From the NCBI RefSeq assembly GCF_000247695.1, contig NW_004624855.1, positions 2,357,840-2,421,839 on the forward strand: 64,000 nucleotides of DNA, read 5' to 3'. Position 1 is the stretch's first letter; the number at the start of each line of letters is the position of its first letter. The notes beneath the pieces were generated by a model that saw only the letters and a program-made list of their open reading frames with translations, did not search any database and had not been told where the DNA came from. This DNA comes from Heterocephalus glaber (taxonomy: Eukaryota > Chordata > Mammalia > Rodentia > Bathyergidae). The position numbers and the translations under genes are program-made. Below, one piece after another: positions 1 through 64,000 of the stretch.

Positions 1-374
1 TGGTTGAGTATCAGATTGTTCCATCTCATTTCCCTTTGGGGTTGCTGTAGGTGATCTGGAAGTCTGTTTTTGAGGCTTGTTTACAAGTCTTCTCATTTCC
101 ATGGGGGGCAAGGGGGTGCTTCTGGCACCTGTGCAGCTCACCTTCTCTGCCCTAGGAGCGTGGAATGGTGGCGGGGGAGCTTCCTTCTGGGTGCTGGGAC
201 TGGCTCACCTTCTCTGCCAACATTTTCTGTAAAGAGAGAGACAGAGATATTATACAGGCTCGCCAGCCACCATACCATATCTGTCACATCCACTCACCTC
301 CACCTTTGTAGACAATATTAATGAGTGGGTATGGCTGAATTCCAGTAAAACTTTATTTATAAAAATAGAGGCCT

Positions 375-467
375 GGCTGGGGATTTAGCTCAGTGGTTTT
401 GCCGCCTGCTGCGCAAGCACAAGGACCTAAGTTAGATCCCCAGTACCAAAAAAAAAAGAAAGAAAAT
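375..467 (+). repeat. ID-type tRNA-derived SINE
   Basis: The copy has the pol III A box (tagctcagtgg), a B-box-like segment, a ccccagtacc 3' end and an A-rich tail. It is not a tRNA gene, because the clover-leaf is not conserved. It lies in the intergenic region upstream of PLG. Confidence 0.85.
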
Positions 468-999
468 AGAGACCTGTTTCATCTGCTATTGTTTTCTAAG
501 CCTTTCTCTAGACTCAAATATCCAACTCCTTCTGGAAATTTCCACAAGTTCCAAAGCAACATGTTTCCAGGTAAATTCATCTTATTCTCTCCTGTGTTCT
601 TTCTCAATGAATGGTACCAACAACATCAGTCATGTCAAAGATTCAGGAGATATCCTGAGTTTCATTCCCCACACTCAGACCCACCATCTTGTCACTTCTC
701 CTTTCTAAGCAGCTCCCTAATCCACCCTGTTTCTTTCTTCCTGGCATTCTTGCAGGGCCCTTACATCTCCATCTTCCTTGCTTTTAGGATCCCTCATCTC
801 CCTGAGGTCAGAAGCAATGCCTCATTATTCTTGATTCCCCAGTACCCACCACTGCCACACACTGTGCACACTGAGAATCCCTTCCCACTCCCCTCTTCTC
901 TGTCCCTCACCGGAATCAGACAGGCTGAGGTTCCACACCCCAGTTAGCATCCATAACTTAGACTCTCCCAAGACAAGTTTTCTTTGTTACAGAGGCACT

Positions 1000-1140
1000 T
1001 ATATCTCCTAGGTCCTCTTAAAATATATACTTTATATCCAACTATACACACCTATATTCAAATATATGGATATATCCAATATATACTAATATACAAATCT
1101 ATACATATATAGATATACATATTTACATTTTATTTTGTGC
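1000..1140. repeat. AT-rich low-complexity tract
   Basis: The tract is dominated by tata/atat steps with no coding signal. It is the only structure I see between the SINE near 0.4 kb and the LTR-like piece near 1.2 kb. Confidence 0.6.
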
Positions 1141-1160
1141 ACATAAATAATTACAGATAT

Positions 1161-1500
1161 AGTGCTATGGTTTGGACATGAAATGTCCCTCAGAGGCTCA
1201 TGCATTGAAGGCTTGGTCCCTAGAGCAATAAGGTTCAGAGCTGGAGCTTTGGGCAATGGTTGAATCAGAAGGGCTGTAAAGTTAGAGGACTCATGATCCA
1301 GTCACTTCCCAAAGCCCATGAGCAACCAATCCTCCCACACAAGGAGCCTTTTGGGGAACACACTGGGTCCTGGCCATAACAATGTGAGAGGTGGAAAGGG
1401 AGGCTCAGCCTATCTCTGTTTTGTCCTTATAGAATCTGGACTTCAGAGCAAGAAGGGCCCTGCTGTTTTCTGGCTTAGTACAGGCAGCTAAGTCCTCCAG
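1161..1500 (+). repeat. Probable MaLR-type LTR fragment
   Basis: It opens with tgctatggtttggacatg and continues with 'ccctcagaggctcatgcat', 'gaggactcatgatcc' and 'ccaatcctcccac'. This resembles the 5' part of MaLR (MST/THE1-like) LTRs as I remember them. Its exact ends and family need a repeat library. Confidence 0.4.
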
Positions 1501-1597
1501 GACTAGCTGTCCCTCTGCTTTGCTCCTCATCCCCCTCCTTTTCCTGTTCCCTCCCCCTCCCCACTTCCTCCCTTCCTCCCCTTTTCCACCCCCCTCT

Positions 1598-1776
1598 TTC
1601 TGGTACTGGGGATTGAATCCAAGATCTTTGAATTGATCTACATCCTCAGCTCTTTCTATTTTTAAAATTTAGAGACAGGATCTTATTAAGTCACTAAGTT
1701 ACCCAGGCTGGGCTTGAACTGTTGATCCTCCTGCCTTAGTCTTCCAGGAGCCAGGATCACATGCATGCATCTAGCT
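1598..1776 (-). repeat. B1-ID composite SINE (reverse)
   Basis: Read on the + strand, an ID 3' half (tggtactggggattgaatcc) is followed by a B1 segment (ggatcttattaagtcac ... cctcctgccttag). This order is the reverse complement of a B1 followed by an ID, a dimer found in several rodent families. Confidence 0.7.
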
Positions 1777-1789
1777 AATCTTCTTTTTA

Positions 1790-2395
1790 AGTGTGTAGAA
1801 AGTCTGGTAAGGAGATGGCCAATGAAAACTGACTTCCTGCAGCACAATTTATAATAACCAAATCTTGGAAATGGCCTATAGGTATATACGCTCATCAATA
1901 GATAAATGGATAAAGAAAACATCATATTTATATACAATGGAGTACCACTGTGCCATAAAGAAGGATAAACTTGAGGCAAATAGATGCCCCTTCAGGCCAT
2001 ATAGGAAGTGAAATAAATCAGACACACAAATTTAAATACCACACAGTTTTTCTTATATGAGAAACCCAAAATGTATATAAAGAGCAAAATAAAACATAAC
2101 AGAAAGTAGGGAGATCTTTTTAGATGGGAAAGAGAACAAGAGATGGAGGGAAGCAGGAGGAAGGGGAAGTAAGGGAAGTAGAAAAACAAGAATTGAAGAA
2201 AAAAATGGAAATAGATTTTTAGCAAATGGGAAGGGGACCAAGAATTTGAAGGAGCAGGGAAGGATGAGAGGGGTAGGAGACACGAAAAGAATTAAGATGT
2301 ATTTTGTTCATATACTAACTTCCCATGATAAAAGCAATCATTACATACTGCCAACATGTACTGATGAAAAAAGAAAAGAAAGAGAAAATGTCCCT
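1790..2395 (+). mobile_element. LINE-1 3' end (sense, truncated)
   Basis: The sequence follows the well-known end of L1 ORF2 and start of the 3' UTR. It contains 'atagataaatggataaag', then 'acaatggagtaccactg', then 'gaagtgaaataaatcagac'. A G-rich polypurine 3' UTR comes next (2,120-2,280) and an A-rich end. It is 5'-truncated and has no usable frame. Confidence 0.75.
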
Positions 2396-2399
2396 TCCC

Positions 2400-3570
2400 T
2401 GAACACTGAAGGAGTCAGTCTCCCCTGGCTTAGAAAGTATCTCTTCGTGGGTTATATTTTAACTGTGTTCTAACTGGGTGGCTTGTGATCTCATTCCGGG
2501 AGTTGAGGGCTGGTGAACCTTTGTTAACAAACAGAAGAAAAAGGTCAAATAAAGAAGTGACAGCCACCTCCAAATCAAGTAGAATATGTTTCCTAGGTGA
2601 TCTGCCCTAAGAAGCCAACATGTAAAAGCAATTTGTAAGCTGGAATCAAGGACAAAGGCAGGCTTGCTAAGGACTCCACCACAGCAAAGGGATGTTTTGT
2701 GTGAGTCCCTGGTTGATTAATTTTTTGCTGTTTTCATTTTGAAATGAAATGTTTTATTTGGTCTCTTCAGAAAGGCTCATGGTGTGGAAATTAGCTACCC
2801 TAGAATGGTGATTTACAAACGGCTGAGCCTGGGGTCGGAGAAAGGTGGCAGATTCATGTGGAAAGGAGCTGGCAGGTGTACTTGTCAGGCCAGCAGGTCC
2901 ACACGGGGGGATGGCAAGTCACTGTCACCAGGCAGATTTTCCCTCAGGTGAGACTGAAGGTGGACTCCACTTCCCTCTCCTGGGAAGGGTGACCTTTCCT
3001 TGTGGTTGGGACTCTCTTTGTAAGGAATTGGCCTTTTTAACCCTGGGAGAAAGCAAGAGGAAAGGTCTCTTTCTGTCCCCAGGGAGCCCGTGTGGATGTT
3101 GCATGGAGGCCTGAGGCTGAGCAGAGCTGAGGAACTTGAGTCTGTCTCCCATTCTATATGAATGTCCTTGTCTCTGGCTCCCAGTGCAGCAGCAGGGTCT
3201 CCATGCAGCTGAGGTGTAAGAATTCCTTCAGGGTGGAGAGTGGAGAAGGGGAGAGAGTGTGGTTTGTATTTTCTGTATAATTCTGAAGGAACTGAACACT
3301 AGTTCTGTACATAGTAAGTGTATTCACAAGGAAGTGCTAAAATAATATATTTTAAGTGGAAAGAAACACATACTGAGAACATTATATCTTTGTAGAATTG
3401 GATTTTTTTTCTTTTCCCATAGCATTTTCTCAAACACACCAACATTGGCTGCCTAAAAGACATTTTACATAATTTTAAGAAAAAAGTCTGCCCACTACAG
3501 ATTTCTCATTTTGCTTCCACATGCTATGTCCTCCAAAAAAAGTGGGCCAGCAGGTTTGAGGGAGCAGATA
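2400..3570. other. Intergenic stretch without recognised feature
   Basis: I see no exon, RNA gene or clear repeat here. Short open frames on both strands (for example 2,845-3,152) overlap each other and resemble no family I know. Confidence 0.5.
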
Positions 3571-3579
3571 CAAGGCACA

Positions 3580-3618
3580 TTGGAGGAGGAGGAAGAGGAG
3601 GAGGAGGAGCAGGAGCAG

Positions 3619-3650
<32 letters not shown>

Positions 3651-3652
3651 CT
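3580..3652. repeat. Compound trinucleotide repeat (GGA)n/(GCA)n
   Basis: GGA-rich triplets run into GGAGCA triplets and then about eight uninterrupted CAG/GCA triplets. Its reverse reading gives poly-Ala/Pro, which explains the open frame seen there. It lies about 1.4 kb upstream of the PLG start codon. Confidence 0.85.
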
Positions 3653-4146
3653 GATCCTAACCCTCTCCTGGTGCCTTTCTCTCACTCTCCAGGAGGTTTT
3701 GTTCTTGAATATTCTGCACAGTGCTTCAGTCCCAAGGGATTCTGCAGAGATTCTGCCCAGCACAATCTGGCACCCACCCCAACCCTTTACCGGTTCATAT
3801 GGGAAAGAGAACTGCACGCTTTGTTGTCTTTACCTCATTCTTTAAGAGAGAGAGTCTGTTTATTTCTAAGTATTTTCAAACACTAAAATAGGAGTTTTAA
3901 GGCAGGCACCTCCTGGTCAGTCTAACCTTAAGCCAGAGAAAAGTATAGATTCAACAATTAAAGTTGAGACTGACCCTTTCAACTCAATTTCACCACTCTT
4001 GCTTCATTCCACGAGGATGAGAATATCAAGAACTGAATTCATTTAGGGGGAGATGAATATTTTATGTCATAATTTATAAATATGAAATAAATGGTAAATG
4101 TCTGAGAAGATAGATATGTTTAATCTGATTTAAACATCACACAACA

Positions 4147-4240
4147 GGGTTGGGGTGTAACTCAGTGGTAGAGCGCTTGTGTAGCATTGTACTAGGCCCT
4201 GTATTTGATCCCCAGCATCACAAAAAACAAAAAATAAAAC
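4147..4240 (+). repeat. ID-type SINE (older, tRNA-like form)
   Basis: It starts ggttggggtgtaactcagtgg, keeps 'gtagagcgcttg' and 'tgatccccagca', and ends in an A-rich tail. This form is closer to the ancestral ID/tRNA-Ala type than the other copies in the window. Confidence 0.8.
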
Positions 4241-4937
4241 AGAAATCAACTTGCAAACATTATAAAATATATACAGGCATTGAAACATCATATGTTACTT
4301 CATTAATATGTATACTTTTTATATTTAATCTAGCAAATTAACAAAAAATTAATTTAAATAAAATAATAATTAAAATTTATAATTATGGAAAACATGTGAG
4401 TCCAGTGGGAATAAAGAAATTTTCATAATAAGAAACTATTTTTACTTATGTCATAATTTCAACATTGGTAGGATGTGGGCATGTTAATAATGCCCTAGCC
4501 TGTTTGTTATCTGAGACCTAAATAGTTTGAATCTATTAGCTTTCTCCCTTAGTAGCTGTGTAACCTTGGAAAGGTCTCAGTTTCCCCACTTTAAAATGCA
4601 GACGATGATAACATTGCTTGTTGAGAAAGTCGGATAAGACTGGACAGGGGCCACTTGGGAGAGCATGGCTTTTGGAAGGTGCTCGGTAAATGGGAGCTAT
4701 TTTTGTGATTTTTTTTTTTTAAATCTAAAAAAAGGAATGAAAAAAGAGAGACAGAAATGAGAGGAAATGGGAAAGAAGAAAGCTGGGGGTGAGAGGGGAA
4801 TGAAGAGAAAGGCAAATGGGGGATAGCTGCTTTCACCACTTCCCAGCATCTGTTGCCGATTCTGCTCTCGAACATGTTGTAAGATCTCCTGATCTGGGTA
4901 GTGTTTGCCCCTTCTGTGTACGGTGGCAGAGCCCTCT

Positions 4938-4950
4938 AAGAATAATTAAC
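4938..4950 (-). promoter_or_regulatory. Candidate HNF1-binding site in PLG promoter/5' UTR
   Basis: The reverse strand reads gttaattattctt. It matches the HNF1 consensus GTTAATNATTAAC at ten of thirteen positions and keeps a perfect first half-site. It lies 103 bp before the PLG ATG. I recall that the human gene has a functional HNF1 element at a similar distance, which fits liver expression. No TATA box is evident, and the transcription start itself cannot be read from the sequence. Confidence 0.5.
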
Positions 4951-5052
4951 CTCTTTTGACTATCTTGTTTATGGATGAGTTTGATCTCTTGTAAGTCAAT
5001 AATATCTCAGGATTGGGACACGGTTTTCCAGACACTGCCGGGCAGTCCCGCC

Positions 5053-43438
<38,386 letters not shown>

Positions 43439-43594
43439 TTGGATGTGTGACAGAATGAAATATCAGCTTACCTAGAAGCTGGAACATGGGTAAGGAATTT
43501 AGAAAGCTCAGAAATAATTTGACAGTAATCGGACTAAGACCTTGTACTTAGTTTCCATCTGCTGCCAACCCTTGGCATTTTTTATATTTTTGTG

Positions 43595-43600
43595 AATAAA
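43595..43600 (+). terminator. PLG proximal poly(A) signal
   Basis: AATAAA 157 bp after the stop codon. A second AATAAA follows 52 bp further on. Confidence 0.7.
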
Positions 43601-43652
43601 TCTTGTCCATGGGTTCTAATAATAAGGCCACATAGCTATGACATTTGTTCTA

Positions 43653-43658
43653 AATAAA
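43653..43658 (+). terminator. PLG distal poly(A) signal
   Basis: AATAAA followed by a T/GT-rich stretch (ttctttgatttaattttttt), a likely downstream element. The PLG transcript probably ends near 43,675. Confidence 0.7.
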
Positions 43659-44507
43659 CTCTGTACTTTCTTTGATTTAATTTTTTTGGCATGGGGGGAA
43701 GGACATTTTATGTTCTTCATTCTACCAGTTTTAAGGAAAAAACTGAAGTGATTCAGCTCATTTTCACAAGGAATAGTTGCTTATAGGACTAAGAAGCCTA
43801 GAAGATCACTGAGAGGTCTTAGCAAGTCATCCAGGTATTGACTGTGTCACCTAAAGGTGGCTCGATATACATCTTTAATGGCTTTTCTTCCTGGCACTGA
43901 AATGAATGTTGTCAAAGCTGCCACACATGTGGGAGTTAGGAGAACAAGTACTATTCCTAGGAATTAAATCTTACCGATGACTCAATATTAGCCCAGTCCA
44001 TGGGGCATGGAACAGAGCTGTGTGTGGTGTGAACCTGGCATTGGAAGTACTCTTAGACCAGCTCAGAGTCTGGGTGCTATTCTGGGTCACATCTGAGTAC
44101 AGGAATGATACCAAGAGCTGTAGAAACAACAAACCAATGATGAAGGCGGACCACTTCACCTTCTGCCCCTAACTGGCTGCCAGGTTTGGAAAATACAGGC
44201 AGCATAGGAATGGTGTTTTATGGTGACATATGTTGAGAAGGGAGAGAAAGAATGGATTTTTTAACAATTTAAAATTTTTTATTGTTATCAAACAAAAATG
44301 TCCACTTCCAATACAACTCAAAGGTGATAGTATCAAAAAGCAACTGCCATCTCACAGTAAAGAGATGAAAAAAAAAGCAAAAACATCAGTGTCTGTGAAT
44401 ACAGGATGAATGCAGCATCAAATCCTCAAAAAGGTGTATTTCCTTTATTGATGAATAAAATGTTCATATGAAATTCTGATGTGCTTTAAAGATTAAGACA
44501 TTTATTT

Positions 44508-44598
44508 TAGGCTGGGGGTGTAGCTCAGTGGTGGAGCGCCTACCTGGTATGCATGAGGCCCTGGGTTCTATCCCCAGTACTACACATACACACACAAA
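44508..44598 (+). repeat. ID-type SINE
   Basis: 'ggctgggggtgtagctcagtg', 'ggtggagcgcctacctgg' and 'gttctatccccagtac' with a CA-rich tail. tttatttta flanks it on both sides. It lies antisense within the probable SLC22A3 3' UTR. Confidence 0.88.
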
Positions 44599-45060
44599 GT
44601 TTATTTTACAATCAGCACACACATCTTAATACTGTCACATATATATGTTCTCATAGAAGTTTTCTTTCTCAATGGCAAGGTTTTCCTTTGTTACTCATTT
44701 TGTCTATCCACATAAAGTTCTTCATTAAAAACTTCGGCATAAGATATATATTAGATTTTGAAAATATAACAGATGAAACACACAAAGCAGAACATTGTGT
44801 TTAACTTCCACATTTCAAGAGTCTTGATAACACAAAAGGCAAATTCTTATGCATATCTCTAAAGTCACTTATAAAGCTGATGCTAATTCTTTTTAAGCTT
44901 GGATATATTTGACATTTTCTTTATGTGAAAATGTAAGCTTTTTTTCCAAGGTAAGTCAAAGGGCAAAGATTGAATGAGAACCGTCCATATTTTTCACTCT
45001 TGACCACAGGTACCACTGGAACAGAACTCATAAATATAACACAAATATCCCTTTACTTTT

Positions 45061-45149
45061 GTTTTTGGTTTTTTTGGTACTGGGGATCAAACTCAGGTCC
45101 TTTCACTTGCAAGACAGGCACTGGAACCACTGAACTAAATCCCCGGCCC
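45061..45149 (-). repeat. ID-type SINE (reverse) with 15-bp TSD
   Basis: 'ttttttggtactggggatc' through 'gaactaaatccccggcc'. Duplications with one mismatch lie at 45,046-45,060 and 45,150-45,164. It is in sense orientation with the probable SLC22A3 3' UTR. Confidence 0.88.
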
Positions 45150-45955
45150 TATCCCTTTGCTTTTAAAATCCTAAGACCCAGGAAATCATAATCTGTGGGT
45201 TTTCTTCTCTAAAGAATGAAATTTCTGGTTATATAGGTGTTCACTAAAGGAAACTAAAAATATTGCAAATAATCTTAGGACTCAAACCTGATTTTAAAAT
45301 AATAGAGCCAAATCCTCAAATTATACACCAGAACTGTGCTTATTTATGGAATGAGGTCTAACCTGTGCCTGAAACTCCAGATGCTGCAGAGAAGGTGGGT
45401 GGGAGGGACACATGGCTTGTCCAGACTGCAAAGGCCTGGAACCTGGGGAGCAGAGAAAGCAAAGGCTCAGTTTGGTGTGGCTCGGGAAAACCATCATCCT
45501 TCATGGACTCTTCCTGACACTTATCGGTGCTGTGTGCTTTAATCAGATGCGATGAATGCATCTCCATACACCTTTCCTGGATCCTTGGTTATACAGCCTG
45601 CATTTCTGATAAGGATCAGGTGGGGCTTCTCTTGTCCCTCTGTGACTGAATGAGTCAGAGACTGCTGATCCCAACACTAGAAAAAAGCAAATAGGATGGG
45701 TCGTGCATTGAGTAGGCTCTTTGCTCACCCAGTCACGTATCGTATGCTCCCAGAAACTTCAATTGCATGATAAATCTGAACTCATCCAATATTGTATAAA
45801 AATACTCTGGATAGTCTGCAGGTCTTTATATGGCATCAAAGACACTTGAATCGGCGCTACATAATGAAGCTGAAGTGCACAGGTACATCTCTGGAGGCTC
45901 AGTTTCTCCAGGAGGGTCGACTCCAATAGCTCCTTCCTCTGGAGTTGCAGGGGTC

Positions 45956-61092
<15,137 letters not shown>

Positions 61093-61244
61093 CTACATAA
61101 GAAAAGCAGATTTCAGTAGCAATATATAGCAAGAAACATCTGCAGAGTATAAATTTGTTATGAACTAGATTCAAAGCTATAGGATAAAAGGATCTTACTT
61201 AACTGACTGGGGCTTTTTCTAACTGTATCTGAAAACTTGAGAAT

Positions 61245-61402
61245 TAAGCCAGGCATGGTGGCACATGCCTATAAATCCCAGCACTCAGGATTCTGAGGCA
61301 GGAAGATCACTGCGAGTTCGAGGCCAGCCTGGGCTACACAGTGGGTTCAGGGCCAGCCTGAACTACAAAGGGAGACCCTGCCTCAAAAAACCAAACCAAA
61401 AC
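61245..61402 (+). repeat. B1 SINE with 13-bp TSD
   Basis: 'agccaggcatggtggcacatg', 'cgaggccagcctgggctac' and an A-rich tail. Perfect aaaacttgagaat copies flank it at 61,232-61,244 and 61,403-61,415. Confidence 0.92.
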
Positions 61403-61415
61403 AAAACTTGAGAAT

Positions 61416-64000
61416 GAGAGAGCTTGTCTTGTGACATTTTGAATAGGTCAAATTCACAAAGATGAGGTTACTTAATTGAGAGAGAATCTGCTCCTGAGAT
61501 AAGTGCAGTACTTATGATAAACTTCTCTGCATGAACAAGGAAGAAGGTATCTTCTAAAGAAAAACATGCAGATTTATTAAATTGGAGGGGAAAGGGAGAA
61601 TGAAAGTAAAAAAGTAAGATCCAATCAAGTTCTTCTTTATACATTAAATAATAATTAAATTTAAATAAAATTAAATAATAAGTGTAAAAGCAAGAACCAA
61701 AGATATTATTTTGCTTTTATCTATTTATTGAAATCCAGCATCTTTTTGATCCAGGAAAATTCAGCTCATTTCTATTTGGCCATCTCCATCTACAAACTTG
61801 GTATTTTCTTCAATTCAATTCAATAAATGTTGTTGTCTTCCCACTGTATACAGGGCACTACAAAGGAGACAAAGCAGGAGAGCAAACCTCCACGCTCAGA
61901 TGTTGCTTCTAGTCCAGGCTGCCAAAGGCCTCACAATGCAGTTCCTTGAAGTGACCACTGTTCTACAATTTCACATACTTGCACAATCTGTACCTCTGCT
62001 GGGAGAGCCTTTAGCCTCCTCACTTCCTCTGAGTTCTAGCCTCTATTGGAAGTGGGCCTTCACTCCCCAGACCTCTATCATGGCTCCTATACAAATGCTT
62101 TCTCTGATTTATCTATTGCTATTTTTCTCTCCAGAACTGTGGAGCTCTTAAGAGCCAAAGACTGTATTGCAGCATCAAGCAAAATGCCTACTGTTCAACA
62201 ATGTTTGCTTAACAATGGAATGTCAAAACAAGAAGCCATATGCCCTGGCCATATCTATTCCTTTACTGTTTTCCTTGTTTTTTGTCCTTCTATTAACCTG
62301 GAACTCTACTACAGAAGACAGAACCTCTTCTATTTACTCAACTCCAGATCTGGTTCAGAAGGAGTGGAAATCTAGGCATGTTTTCCCCAAGCCTTTGAAA
62401 CAGGGTTATCTCTACCAGCAGTCACGGAATTTGATTTAGAGTAAATCCACACTGACAGTATCTTGTCAATCACTTATCCTGAACATTAAATTCAGTGGAT
62501 CAACCAAAGCTTGATATCTCATGACCACATTTGCTCTAGGGAAAATCACACACATAGAAGACTGCAAAATGAATGTCTTCTCCCCCTTTAAGTCTTTCTA
62601 ACAGTATACTTCTACAGCAAGTCATATGCTCCTTTCTTCCCATCAAGTTTTAAAATGTCTAAATTGAGGTCTGTCCTACAAATGACAGATCAAACAACAA
62701 ATGACAACAAGTTTTTTTCACTTACTAGTATATAGAATGCTTATGTGTCTTAAAATCAACAAAACAATAGTAGTTTCCATGATGATACTCATGGAAGGTT
62801 GCTAATATACTTCACTGGCCTGTTCTTGCTTTCTCTCTTTTGATAACAGAATCTATAGAATTTTAGTCTATACATGGTACATGGCTTGTCCATTTTCTAT
62901 CTTCTTCTTCCCATGGAATGGCAGAAGATGATGGTAAGCTTCAACCACATAACCTACCACAGGTGAAGATGAAGAAATGGGATAAATGGACCCCTGGAGC
63001 TGGAGGATCTCAGGAGAAGGGTTTCCTTGCCAGAGCTGGGCTATTCACTTCTAGGAAGAGGAAAAAATACCTTTCCCTTTAGACACTAGTATAGTTAGAA
63101 ACAAACGAGCTGAGTGAGTCACTCTCCCCCTCCTCTATCTAATCCTAAGTAGCACCCAAGCGTTATTCCTGCTTCCGTTATCCTAAGAGAGTATAAAATG
63201 AAATAACAAAACCCTAAGAGATCTCCATGCCCTAGGCAGCAGAGCACTGGCACCAAAGAAGATTCAGTGGGAGGCACCTAAAGCCAGAGGTGTCTGGCCT
63301 TTAAATTCTAAAAGCCTGAGTTATCAGCCTCCCCTTTTCCCTTTTTTCTGTTGCTGCTGCTACCTCTCCTGTGATCTTCAATAAACATATCTACTTACCA
63401 CTTACCATTGGGCATACACTTCACAATTCTTTCCTAATTGTACACAAGAATCTGGACTATTATTGGCCCATTCAACTGTAAAAACACTATATTTCAAGTT
63501 GACCGGGATTTTAACTAACACAATGCTTACTAAAATGTTCCTTAGCCAACATTAAATTTTAAGACTCCTTTACCATTGTTTTCAAAATAAGGCAGGACTA
63601 TCATTGTGGAAGAACATATATTACCACACTATGGTATTATATGGTTCATTATCAAAATATTTCCCCCACACAGTGAGCTTCTATGCATTACCCACATTAA
63701 ATGGCTAACATCTATGGGGTATGTCATATTTGTTAGATTCTGGACCAAGTACATGCATTATTTCATTTTATTCTCATCAAAGCTCTATGAAAGTTAGTAC
63801 TCACAATAATCTAATTTTATAAATAAGAAAACAAGTCCTAGGACATTAGGGATTAAGAAGCAGGAAGGTAGCTGAGTCTGGATTTGAAATTAGGCTATTA
63901 GAAATTCTCTGTTCTTACCTATTGCACAGCACTGCTGACTACAAAGAAAGCTTTTATTCCACAAAAATTCTTTATAGTCAATGGTCATTTCTACATGTTT
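61416..64000. other. SLC22A3: SLC22A3 intron 5, rest of window
   Basis: I looked for SLC22A3 exon 5 on the reverse strand and did not find it. The stretch is AT-rich, has no repeat I can name, and its short open frames on both strands are unrelated to known families. Confidence 0.6.

Larger units (their letters stand above)
43690..45955 (-). other. PLG-SLC22A3 interval, including the SLC22A3 3' UTR
   Basis: The interval separates the convergent genes. On the - strand the SLC22A3 3' UTR starts at 45,955. Candidate AATAAA signals on that strand are at 44,501-44,506 and 44,444-44,449, which would give a UTR of about 1.5 kb carrying two ID SINEs. I see no LPA-like kringle exon or other gene. Confidence 0.6.

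Noticed and set aside
393..947. 184-codon open frame on the + strand
   Set aside because: It begins inside an ID SINE, runs through unrelated Ser/Pro/Phe-rich sequence, and has no domain or splice context.
43690..45955. A hidden LPA-like kringle gene between PLG and SLC22A3
   Set aside because: No NYCRNPD-type kringle core is seen in either direction in the interval.

Overview
The window is mammalian genomic DNA from a rodent. It carries one complete multi-exon gene, plasminogen (PLG), on the + strand. The 3' half of a second gene, the organic cation transporter SLC22A3 (OCT3), lies on the - strand. Exons are short with GT/AG borders and long introns. The interspersed repeats are tRNA-derived ID SINEs, 7SL-derived B1 SINEs, B1-ID composite SINEs and LINE-1. 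The composites point to a rodent outside the mouse/rat/hamster group, such as a squirrel-related or beaver/kangaroo-rat-related animal. I cannot name the species.

Layout. 1-4.9 kb: intergenic, with SINEs, an LTR-like piece and a LINE-1 3' end. 5,053-43,438: all 19 PLG coding exons. They total 2,436 nt and encode 811 residues without a frameshift: signal peptide, PAN/apple domain, five kringles, activation site and trypsin-like protease domain with an intact triad. About 43.6 kb: two PLG poly(A) signals. 45,956 to the window end: SLC22A3 exons 11 to 6 read leftwards; the first five exons lie beyond the right edge. The two genes are tail to tail, about 2.3 kb apart, with no LPA-like gene between them.

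An RPS27A (ubiquitin-ribosomal fusion) retrocopy with an intact 156-codon frame lies in SLC22A3 intron 9. PLG introns hold three Tc1/mariner-like relics, several LINE-1 pieces and many SINEs, a number with perfect target-site duplications. One SINE sits only 23 bp upstream of PLG exon 7.

The two genes have separate jobs: PLG is a secreted liver zymogen of fibrinolysis, and SLC22A3 is a plasma-membrane transporter. They share a neighbourhood, not a pathway. I found no new genetic system. The more interesting points are PLG sequence changes (kringle 3 ligand site, gained and lost glycosylation sites, mature N-terminus), the SINE at the exon 7 acceptor, the shifted SLC22A3 last-exon acceptor, and the sense-oriented RPS27A retrocopy.
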